A stretch of DNA of 64,000 bases, taken from positions 25,460,270 through 25,524,269 of the forward strand of contig JABACO010000001.1 in the NCBI GenBank assembly GCA_013339895.1. The letters are read 5' to 3'. Shown piece by piece: positions 34,407 through 45,300 of this stretch (position 1 is its first letter; each line of letters starts with the position of its first letter). Source of the stretch: Ephydatia muelleri (lineage: Eukaryota; Porifera; Demospongiae; Spongillida; Spongillidae). The translations under genes were made by a program, and so were the position numbers. The notes under the pieces are model-generated. The model searched no databases. It saw nothing but the letters and a program-made list of their open reading frames with translations, and was not told where the DNA came from.

Positions 34407-34908
34407 CTTTAAGGTATCATTTTCCTCAGATTATCACTGTTGTATTGATGCTGACCTTTAAATTGTCGAGGCACGAAGCAATAAAAAGTTACCTCAGCCA
34501 CACGCTGCTTGCATACGATACATAGCGACATAGACTGCAGTGCATCGTGCGTTAATTTATACAGTGTACTCATTCATACATCTATGAATACCAACTATCT
34601 ATGTTGCAACAACCAAGGCAATGAAATAATTAGCCGTACGTAATCTAATTAGAGTGGAATGTGGTGCTGAGGAATGTGGTGCTAGCTTCCAAGCGGTCCA
34701 TAAATCTTGCATGTGTTTTACTGCACATGGTGAAAACATCTCAAACCTGTCAGTTCCTGGAGGATTTATATTATAATGGTCATTGAAGCTCACACAGCAA
34801 AAACAGATTGATGCATGTCACTAGAAATCAATAATAGAGTACTCGTTTTAATTAAATATGGCGACCTATGCCATATATGGCGTTAACTCACTCGTTCCCA
34901 GGCCCCAT

Positions 34909-35444
34909 TTGGAATAATTACGTTAACGTTCATATAGCAAATTTGACGTAGTAACAATAGCAGCTCAATTTATAATTTCTGCAAGATATTTATAACCACC
35001 TCAAGTCACTTTTTGTTCTTCATATACAAGGTTAGTACTTATTACACTCCGTGTGTGTACCAATTACGCTAGCGTTTATGCATGTATGCCTATAAGAAGG
35101 CTTGTAATCCATACTACCCAACTTTCAATCCACCATTATTGTATGTGTGTGGGTGTAACACACACATACATATGAATACACTTACACACGCATATACATA
35201 CAATCATATGTAGACAAACGTATTGCCAAGCTTTCAATCCGCCCTTTGTGACATACACATGCATACACTTGCATACTGTAGCATCCTGACCTCTTGTTGA
35301 GATCACGTGGTTGTGTATTCATATATATGCGCGTGTACTGTACTGCTGTGCGGTTCTTTTAATATTCTTTATGTTGTCGGCCTAGAGACCGGGTGACCCT
35401 TACGTCGTTGGCTACCTCTCAGATATAGCTAGGTATTATCATCT
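34909..35444. other. Stretch without a clear gene
   Basis: At its left edge the minus-strand frame of the Ginger-like gene may continue for a few codons (34908-34960). The rest is AT-rich with CACACATAC words. Confidence 0.45.
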
Positions 35445-36665
35445 ACAATAATAGCACTATTGCCGATGGTGTCTTCTTTTTTTAATGCATACTCCATATC
35501 AGTGAGTAACTACAATGTATGTATAGGATTAGAGTTATGTAAAAGACTATATCTCATACTTACCGACAGCACATGACTTCAAAGGGTGTAAGTATTGTGG
35601 CTTTTTGTACGCTGGTTCGATATGCAAATAGTATAGCTGACAGATGCTCATCCCAGTCATTTGATTGCTATTGATGAATGTAATAAGTGTTGCTTGCAGC
35701 GTCTGATTTAATCGTTCAGTTAAACCATTTTTTAATGGTGATACGCTGAAGAAACTTTGTGATTGGTTCCTGTGTATTGAAAGAGTTCTTATTGGACTGC
35801 ATTAACAAATTCTCTCCCTTGATCTGATGTTATGACCTCACAACATCCTCACCTATGCCCAAGTAAATGATGAAGTCATTTTTGTAATTATGCCTGGGAG
35901 TGAATTATGCGATGTACCTCATTTCTTAAATGACTGATGATTCCTCACTTGGTCGCAGGCTGTCTAACGTTTTGTATCTCTACTCATATTCTTTTTACTG
36001 TTCGCACACTTGCTGAATTTGTTGGAATGTGTGGCCTAGTTACCAGCACAATTGTTCTGGGTTAATTAGATGAATGCAGAATATTGTATCATGTAATGTG
36101 TATAAAGACATTGCACTTCACTGTTCCGTCTGTAGTGATGGTAATTGTTTTTACAGGACTATTGTGAGTCCCATTGGCGCATCAAAAGCACTGGCAATCA
36201 AGCCGTGTACTGTCAGATCTAGCAATTCCATGGACTAAGCTCAGGTGTCATCATAGGTAATGTACATGTATACTTGTAAGTAGCTGGATTAGAAGGGATA
36301 GGAAGGGGTTTAGAGGTAAACCTTGTATGAAAATGTGTGGTAAAATCTTCAGCCTCCTACATGCATGTGTACGTGTTTATCACGTATGACTTCATTCAGT
36401 TGATTCCAGAAAGTCACGCAGCTCTTGAACAAGAATTATAAATATTATGACACAGAATCAATGTCAAACCTTTGTTAGTTGTGGACGCTTACCTGGCATA
36501 GTGATATCATACCTGCAAATGAGATCTGGGCAAACGTGGGAGGTGACAAGGGATATGTGCTGAATATATTCAAGACTAACTTTCAAAATGTCAAACTCTG
36601 TCCATTATACCTGTGCCTTCGATGCAAGTGATGGTGTCACTAATTTGCACAGCACATTAGGTCGC
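35445..36665 (-). pseudogene. Integrase-bearing repeat Q, copy 2
   Basis: Same orientation and content as 12110-13225, starting AATAGCACTATTGCCGATG. It shares the same integrase remnants on the minus strand (region 35580-35840) and further unique sequence to its end near GCACAGCACATTAGG. Small insertions of 10 to 40 bases distinguish the copies. More decayed than copy 1 in the integrase part. Confidence 0.78.
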
Positions 36666-38010
36666 TATGGACACATAGTAGAGCAGCTTGACAGAATGAA
36701 GTGGAGGTAAGTGTATGTTTATGTGTGTCCATTGTTAAGTCTGCATACATGAAGGCAGTACACTAAAAGTATATTTGTGTGGAGATTTTGAATTTGTGAG
36801 TACTGCGTATGGCCTGGTATTCATTTGGTACTATCAGTAGCAGACAAGTCAGCTCCTTACTGGAGCTGTCCTTAGAAGCGTAGGTGTTGCTGAGACGCAC
36901 TGGACATAGGTCACTTAACTCTTCCAATCTCACCGTGGAATATCCCATTTTGAACAATAGGTGTGGTTTGCACCAATATACATAACAAACCTCAATCAAA
37001 CAGTTAAAAAAAGTAACGTTATTTACATGGTGATATTTCTAATTTACCTGTGTTTCAATCTCTTCATTGTTGTTCATATTCATGTGAAGTTATGAATGCA
37101 CTTTTGACTGTTTGTTTCTAGCGTTCAGCGCGCACTTTAATTTTATGCAGCTTTATACGTGCACATGTGGTCTAAAATTGGCTGTCATTGGTCTTGCATT
37201 TAAAGCTATATATATACCTGCATGTACATGATGATGTACCTTGGAAAATGCGAGCATGCATGCATTCAAAAATCTTATTTCTATATCCCCGTTCCAAATG
37301 TTAGAGCCCCCCTCATTACAGATCGCACGCCTTTGCCACAGTATAAATACAAATCGCGAGCATGCGAGCGACAATATTTCCTGGCGAGTGAAGTTCCTTA
37401 GGATATACGGTCGCTACGTTAATTTGGAGCGATTTCGAAAAACTGTCACTAGCGACAGAATTTCCTGTGACACCGGCAACGCAGTGACTATTCTTGCGAT
37501 AACGTAAAACCAGCTCACTTTGCTATTCTTGCGTGCCGTAGATGGAATTTAGCATGGTAGCCTGAGTGGAATCGGCTTGTGCCGCAAGTCGAACTGTAGC
37601 TTCGATAAAAACTGGCCTGTTGTTCTTCCCCATGCACCAAGTGTCTCTACCACTAGTAGAACACACCTCCCACGCAGTTCGGAGCAGATGGCAGCTGCCC
37701 CATTCACAGCTGCCAAATTCGCAATATTAGCTGCCGAGTTCACAACCAATTTAGTTCTATAGCTATCTGTTTTCTGAGGAAAAGAATCTGAGATCCATCC
37801 CATTCACGTCTTTTGATCGCTTACCTCAATTCCTGCTCGCACGCACCATTCGATAGATCGTGCGATTAAATATTTAATAAACATGTAGGAGGATTTAATT
37901 AGATCGATAAAGATCCCGCTTGGCTAGAGCGATGTGCAATCTTGCAAACCCAAGGACGGTAACATGCAGAACGCTGCATAGATTACAGTATGCATACGTC
38001 ATTCTTCATA
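36666..38010. other. Stretch without a recognised gene
   Basis: No domain-bearing frame recognised on either strand and no strong repeat. Confidence 0.5.
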
Positions 38011-38017
38011 TAGGAAA

Positions 38018-38065
38018 GGGGAGGGAGGGGGGGCCGGACCCCCCCCCCCCTAAATCCGCCCCTGC
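38018..38065. repeat. End of a GGGGCGGATTTAG-type MITE
   Basis: A run of G (38020-38032), CCGGA, then a run of C, followed by CTAAATCCGCCCCTG. On the minus strand this reads CAGGGGCGGATTTAGGGGG, an end common in small hAT-like elements of marine invertebrates. A second C-run lies at 38156-38167. Only one end is clear. Confidence 0.5.
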
Positions 38066-39836
38066 AGTTACAGGCTCAGGATCACCCCAGATATTTCAGT
38101 TGCCTCCACCGTAGCTGTTCTTGCCTGCGGGAACAGTGATATGCCAAGTCCAGATGCCCCCCCCCCTCCCACCCTTTGAGGTAGCATGTCATTTGCAGTG
38201 TGCCGCAATTTGCCACTTCCCTCAAAAATCTAGATCTTGAGTCCTGTCAGACACACTGAGATTCATATGTCTATTTTTAATAGCTGGTTATTCTAGCTGC
38301 GCTGTCTTGCAATTAATCGTCAAAGGCCCCTTCGTATGAGCGGGGGTATCTCTTGACAGAAGTGTGTTGGTTCACGGAGAGTATCAACGAAAGGACTAAA
38401 ATCAGCTGGAAGCATCAAACAAACCTATGGTTGAGCAATTGACTTAGTCAGGTGAGGCCCTCTCACTTTCACTGCTGGAAAACTGCAATGAAACTGTTTT
38501 CTCTTGTAAAAAACAAGTTCAAAAAAGCTCATCCAAACGTGCAGGGATTCTTTGCTTGCATCAGTGAGGAGGACATTTGTTCCATTAACCTGTGGTTGCC
38601 GCCTGCATATAAGGTAAGGGTGAAATGTTTATTATTTTGACTCACTATAGATACATCACAACCTGTTTGTGGGTTGCAAGCTCATGTTGGAAAACAATTA
38701 AATTGTCTAATGCAAGCACAAATTGCACCTGAATCAGTTGCATGCATTGTTATTGGTTCAGATGCATTGGTTCGAGAGGAATGCCTCACGAGCAGAGGAC
38801 GAAAAGGTGGTTTCATTCAGTAGCTCCTCTATAATTCCTAATAAGGACGTTTGTGTATCACACACTTCTAGCATCACATCCTTTTATATAATACTTAATG
38901 ATAATGAAAAGGTTGATCAAGACCTTGCACCCCAGCCATCACCTCATACTCACAACCATTACACCATTTGTGCATGTGAGCACATGCTTGCTGCACTTGT
39001 AACCTTATAATTATGAAGCAATTATGCTTCTCCTCACACCTCATTATTCAGACCACCTCAATTCACTTCCCTAATGCATGACTTCAATACTCCAAGAACA
39101 CGAATGTGTAGCCCATGCAGATCAGTATAGTATATCATGCCAGTTCACTCCCCCACCAAAACCACCCCCATCCGATTTGCCATTTCGTATTATGGGTCTT
39201 TACAATAAAAGGTGCCAGCAGGTTATAGTGGACACACAACGGAAAATGTGCTTAAACTGGGACCACAGATGTTCAAACATTTGTATGACATGCACGTCAG
39301 TATTGCACTTGCATGCATATTCAAAGTGATTTTGAATCACAATATAACACACAGCACTGCATGAATGCTGACTCAGATTATCCTCGTTGTGTGAGCATGT
39401 ATGGTGTATTTGCACTTGGCATTCAAAGAGGGAACCATCTATGTCAGAGTGGGACCATGTATGGCACCATGGATTGTCCTAGGGGACCATTCACGGTGCC
39501 ATAGATGGTCCCTGATGACCACCTGCAGTAGCCATGGTGGTTCAGGAGAGAACCGATCACAGGGGTGACCTTGATAGTTGAAACTCAGAAGCTTGAAGCT
39601 GATTTATTTGAAGGGTGTTTCGTTTTTCCTTCACTTGTGCAGTGTTAGTGGTTTGCCGTACCTATCGCAGAATTGGGTGGTACGCGCGTAGAGAATGCAT
39701 GCATGGTGAACTTCTGCGATTGTTCAATGGTTGGCAATCAAGAGAAAGAATATCGAGTGATGTCAAGGGCAAACTCTCTGTCAGATACACGCATGCGCAA
39801 TCAATCATGCGATTATATTAACACAACGATACAATC
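38066..39836. other. Upstream of the death-domain gene; no clear gene
   Basis: A short open frame at 38452-38630 (LVKNKFKKAHPNVQGFFACI, ending at a GTAAGG donor) looks protein-like but has no recognised domain. The last 200 bases before 39837 may be the 5' leader of the death-domain gene. Confidence 0.4.
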
Positions 39837-40670
39837 ATGTCAGGAGAGGCAGAAGAGAAAGCCATCCAACTAGTTCAAGGTGAGGGGACGAATATGCAAC
39901 CATGACTCCAATACACTACGATGAAATATGCAAGTACATGCACTCTCCGTTCCAGATCCTCTGGATTCACAATGTGATGATGAACACCTGCTCAAGGTAT
40001 CAGCTACAGTCAGCTTCAACTGGAAAGTGATAGGCAGACGTCTCGTTGGCATTAAGAACGTTCAAGACATTGATCGGGAAGAGGAGCAGTGTGAACAGGA
40101 GAAACGAGACGAAATGTTCGAGAAGTGGATAGAGATGAAAGGGTCTAAAGCTACGTACAGAGTTCTGATCGACGTATTTGAAGAAGTCAAGAATCCCCTC
40201 GCCGCTCATGCCGTTAGAGAAATCGTGTCACGCAACGCAACTTCAGGTTTGTGCCCTTTTCCACGTCATCCTTGAATGTAGAGTGTACATGCATATGCAC
40301 GCACATACATGTATTCGTTTGTTTTTGTTATTCCACTTGTCAAAAAGAGTGTATTGCCGCAAGCAAAGTCAATGTGAAATAGCTGCGTCATCTCATGATG
40401 ATGAGGCACAGGTGTATGTATCGCCGCACTGAAAACCAATACAGATTTAAACCATGCAAACAGGTACATGCAAGTCGACTTAATTTTAGAGTCAACTACA
40501 GATATGCTTTTGAGCGGATTTTGTTCATAGTGTGCTTAGGCGGTACACGAGCTTAGTAGTGTTGTATGCATAGCCCGCTGTACAGGTTACTAGTTGTGAA
40601 CTTTATTCCAGGAGGGAGACCAGACATAATATCTCTGAGTAATTTGAAGAGGTTTAAAAAGGAATAAAAT

Positions 40671-40705
<35 letters not shown>

Positions 40706-42253
40706 AGTGTGTGAGTGGTGTGTGTGAAAGAAAAGCCCTATATTCATACTTACAGATAACATGACCGATGTACATGCAAACTAAACGTTTTTCTATTGAA
40801 AACCTGTTTCATTGCTTGTACATGTAATGGGATAGACAGCAAGGCTCTGAATAGACCCTTAAATCCTTTGTGGAAGATGACTACCAGGGCTGCCGCGATA
40901 TATCGCGATATACGATATTTTATATTTATCGCGATACGCGATATTTTTTGTCATATCGCGATACAAATGTGCACGGGAATAGACGGAGTAGCACGGGGAT
41001 AGACAGAAATATACAAGAAGTAATTTACTAAGATTCAGCAGTTGCAATTAGTACCATACACATGCATACTGATACTGTTGTGCAGTGCGTACTGTGCATG
41101 CATGCAGCGGGAAAATCCAATCACGTGCCATTGCATTAATTATATAATGCATAAGGAATATACATTTAGCCGTTCTGGTAAGAGCGCTCCATCGTTTATT
41201 CTTATATAAGCAATCTTGGAAATGAAGTCTATAAACTCTGCCTGCGGTGGCGGCAACTGAGCAAGTTCATAACCTTAGCGGCCCCGCGGGTTGCAACTTA
41301 GTCATCACAGATTCCTCGTCACTTTATCAGAGACGGTCCAGAACCATGGAACACCCTGTATCTGAGCTTGAGCATGGACTAGTGGTATACTGCTGGTGGG
41401 GGTGCAGTACTGAACAACAGGCAACATGTTATGAGGAACTGGCTGAAACAACAGGCAACATGTTATACGGAACTGAGGCAACGTGTTACATGCAGAACGA
41501 ACTGAAACAACAGGCAACATGTTATGAGCGGAACTGAAACAACGGGCAACATGTTATGAGCGGAACTGAAACAACGGGCAACATGCTATGAGCGTGAAAC
41601 AACGGGCAACATGTTATGCAGAACTGAAAACAACAGGCAACAATAGGCAAAGTTGGAAAGAACAAGCTAGATACGATAAGATCGTCAAGTTAACATATAC
41701 ATGTATTTGGCAAACTTAATATTAAAATGGCATGCAGGGGTACACGGGCATATGATATATATTATACACGTATAGGACTTACATTTTGCGGCCTTCTGTA
41801 GCAACATCATGCATGGTGATGCCACATATTCAGTTGCCTTTTTTTGGGCACCCGTATGCATGACCCAATATCGTGCCACCCAAAATGTTCCCACGCCGGG
41901 TATTAAATTTGTCTTCTAAAAATAACAAAATAAAAACATTTTGCGGTCAGCTAGTGCCTACACTTAATTGCCTACAAAGCATGAAAGGACGGTTATCTGT
42001 CGGTTCTTTTGACGCAGCCATATAACTAAACCGTTGCAAATTGCAATGAACATGTGATCGGTTAATATATATTTACATGTACAATATCGCGATACAATAT
42101 CGCGATACAATATCGCGATATAGACGATATCGGTTACAGACCATATCGCGGCAGCACTGATGACTACTAATTCAACTGAACTTCCTGTCATAGTACTGCA
42201 CCTGTGGGATAGGGGGTAAACATAGGCGGCCGGAGGGGGGGCCCAGGGGGCCT

Positions 42254-42329
<76 letters not shown>

Positions 42330-45300
42330 ATTCCCAAACTATCATCAATTACTACAATCCAAAGAGGCTACAACATGCGGAGCATGATTAGCGCTCGCTC
42401 GCATGCATTATTAGCAACAATCCAGAGTCAAACAGTACGCGCGTATCCAGATCTAATATATAATTATCTCTGGCGTATCTAAAGTATCGTAAGCCACGCC
42501 CCTTTTGGCGCCCCTTGTGTGCTTGGCCCCTCCCCTCGGTAGATGCTGGGGCCGCCTCTGGTAAAGGGATGTTGAAGAAACACTAGTGTGTATTCCTATA
42601 TGTATGTATGTGTTTGGAGTGAGATTGCATAGAATCGTATTACATTGGTAGCAGAGAATGGTTGATCGTGTTCCTGGTCGTTTTACCAGAGGAGACTTCA
42701 GTGAGTGGATTCAGCGTTTTGAGATTTGCTCAGCGGCAAACGAATGGGATGAAGATGCAATGGCGCGGAAGCTGCCAACACTGCTGGAGAAAGAAGCGTT
42801 GGTATGCTGGCTCGACAGTCCTGCAGAGACTAAAAAGATTTTCAAGGATGTGAAGCGGTTACTGATAGAGATGTTGAGGCCTAGCGGATTCGCCGCTTTC
42901 GCCGAAATCCAAGCACGGAAGCTACGTCCTGGAGAAACAGCACTGCTGTATGTGCATGAATTAAAGTGCCTACTGGAAGATGCCATGCCTAATCTTGATG
43001 CGGATAGTCAGGACAGAATCTTGTTCCAGCAGCTATTAGCTGGACTCCCCGATGACTGCAGTCGAGCGCTAAGGGCAACACCGGAAATAAAAACTACAAC
43101 TGATGCGCAGTGTCTCGAGCTCGACTGCTCATGATGGTTTCGCACCAAGCAAGCTTGCCCACAGTAGCGTCTGTAAACGCTGGAAAAGATTCACAGACAG
43201 CAGCTATCGACACCCTTCATGGCCATGTTATGCACCTCACGGAACAGATGTCATCGCTAGTAGACAGGCTAGACCCTCACGGAACAGATGTCATCGCTAG
43301 TTGACAGGCTAGACCCTCACGGAACAGATGTCATCGCTTGTAGACAGGCTATAGACGGTTTAAGCGTTGCTGCAGTGGCGCGGCCTCAATCCTCTGATGG
43401 GAGGTCTAACATCAGGTGCTTCAAGTGTCATCGAACGGGCCACATATCAAGGAACTGTCGCCAGCAACAGGTGACGTGTTACAATTGCGACCGGCCTGGT
43501 CATATTGCTCGCAACTGTAGACAACAGCCGTCGGATAACGGTATCGGGATGGTTGCAAGGGGTCCAGCTCATCCCCGACAGTTTTTGAAGCCCCAGGATT
43601 ACATTACGGCTGCAATGACAGACAAAGTAACTATAGTTAATGGAAAGCTGGAAGAAAACGATGTACGAATTATGTTGGATTCTGGATCTTCCGTGTCGCT
43701 TATATATTGATTAAGGCTCTGCACCAAAACAGTGCATCGTGAGCGGACAAATGCCCCAACTACAGACGGCTGACGGACATAAACTGACTGTCATGGGAAC
43801 AGTTAAAGCACATCTGAGAATTTAGTACTGAGCACGGGTTCCTGGTGACCAAAAGTTTAATAACTCCTGTAATACTTGGTATAGACTTTCTATCCAAGCA
43901 CAAAGTACGACTGGACTATAGCTCAGACCCTGCAAGCATCCATGTTGGAGGTTTGGCAGTCACATCAGGGCGAGGAAGTTCTTCAAATGCAATACCAAGC
44001 TACATGTATGTCGCTTCAACGTTAACTGCAGGTGGTGAAAATGATGAAGTGGAAGAAATTGCTATTCCAAACTTTGGAGACGAGGTGGAGTATGATATTC
44101 CACCGGCACCCGCAGAGCTAAGAGATCTCGTGAAAAGCTTTGAGATACTATTCTCAACAGTACCTGGATCAACGACAGTAGCTCATCACACCATACCAAC
44201 AGCTGACCATCCACCAGTATGAGTTCCACCCAGGAGAGTATCAGCTCACTACAGGACTGAAGTCGAGCGTCAACTAACAGAAATGCTGGATCGCAATATC
44301 ATTAGAGTTAGCAGCAGCCCATGGCTCGCTCCAGCTGTATATGTCCCAAAGAAGTCTGGTGAGATAAGGATCTGCATTGGTTATAGGGAGCTGAATAAGC
44401 AGACAGTGAAAGATGCTTACCCACTGCCGCTGCCAGACGAAGTTCAAGACCGACTCTCAGGATCCAAAGTGTTCACAAAGCTCGACCTACATTCTGGATA
44501 CTGGCAATTGCGAGTAAAGGAGGAGGACTGCATCAAAACTGCTTTTTGTCCTGGTCCTGGGATGGATCTATATGAGTTTTGCAGGATGCCATTTGGGGGT
44601 AACAGGTGGACCCAGCTCATTCCAGAGACTAATGGACAAGGTGTTACATGGACTACCATTTGTGACCAGTTATATTGATGATGTGCTGGTCCATTCACCC
44701 AATATAAAGTGTCATCTTCAACATTTACAGCAGGTGTTTGAATGACCGGCCAATGCTGGACTAACTTTGAGGGGATCCAAGTGCCAGTTAGGACTGGACA
44801 AAGTGCACTACCTGGGACATGTATTTTCAGCGGCAGGAATGTCTCCGAACAAAGAGAAAATAGCTGTTATCAAGGATTGGCCGATTCCTAAGACTGTTAC
44901 TGAAATATGGCTATTCCTTGGTCTAGCTTCATACTATCGCAGATACATACAACAATTTGCAGACATAGCTTCACCTCTACACTATCTGACTGAAAAGACT
45001 GCCACATTTGTATGGACTGTAGAATGCCAGAAGGGTTTCCAGAGATTTAAAGATCTTCTATCTCAGGTTGCAGTGCTATGTCTCCTTAATTAACAAAAGA
45101 CTTTGAGTTGCAGACTGATGCCAGTGCCATTGGTTTGAGAGTGGTATTAGAACAGGATGGGCATGTAGTGGCGTATGTAAGCAGAAGTCTGACCCATGCT
45201 GAGAGACAATACAGTGTCATTGAGAGGGAATGTTTGGCAGTGCTATATGCAGTGAAGCAATTCAGACACTATCTATACTTGGACGAGCATTTGTCTTGCA

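Larger units (their letters stand above)
29785..34906. mobile_element. 5.1 kb TIR element inserted in the Ginger-like gene
   Basis: Left end GCCTGGGAACGAGCGAGGGT (from about 29787) returns inverted at the right end (CTCGTTCCCAGGC, to about 34903). Homology of the arms continues through GCCATATATGGYAT and, after an interruption in the left arm, through GCTTGGAAGCTAGCACCACA (30686 and, inverted, 34690), so the arms were about 215 bases long. The word CCCAT flanks both ends (29780-29784, 34904-34908) and is a candidate 5-bp target duplication. Joining the flanks there restores an open minus-strand frame into the Ginger integrase exon. The interior holds a 173-bp satellite and decayed coding exons on the plus strand. 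Superfamily unknown. Confidence 0.7.
40823..42644 (+). repeat. 5' LTR of element C, with two nested insertions
   Basis: Starts TGTAATGGGATAGAC and ends ATCGTATTACA. It corresponds to the 223-base LTR at 46423-46645 read on the other strand, once the insertions at 40885-42159 and 42221-42560 are removed. Confidence 0.85.

Noticed and set aside
38452-38640. Short plus-strand frame ending at a GTAAGG donor, as an upstream exon of the death-domain gene
   Set aside because: No matching acceptor or phase could be found, and the death-domain gene has its own ATG at 39837.
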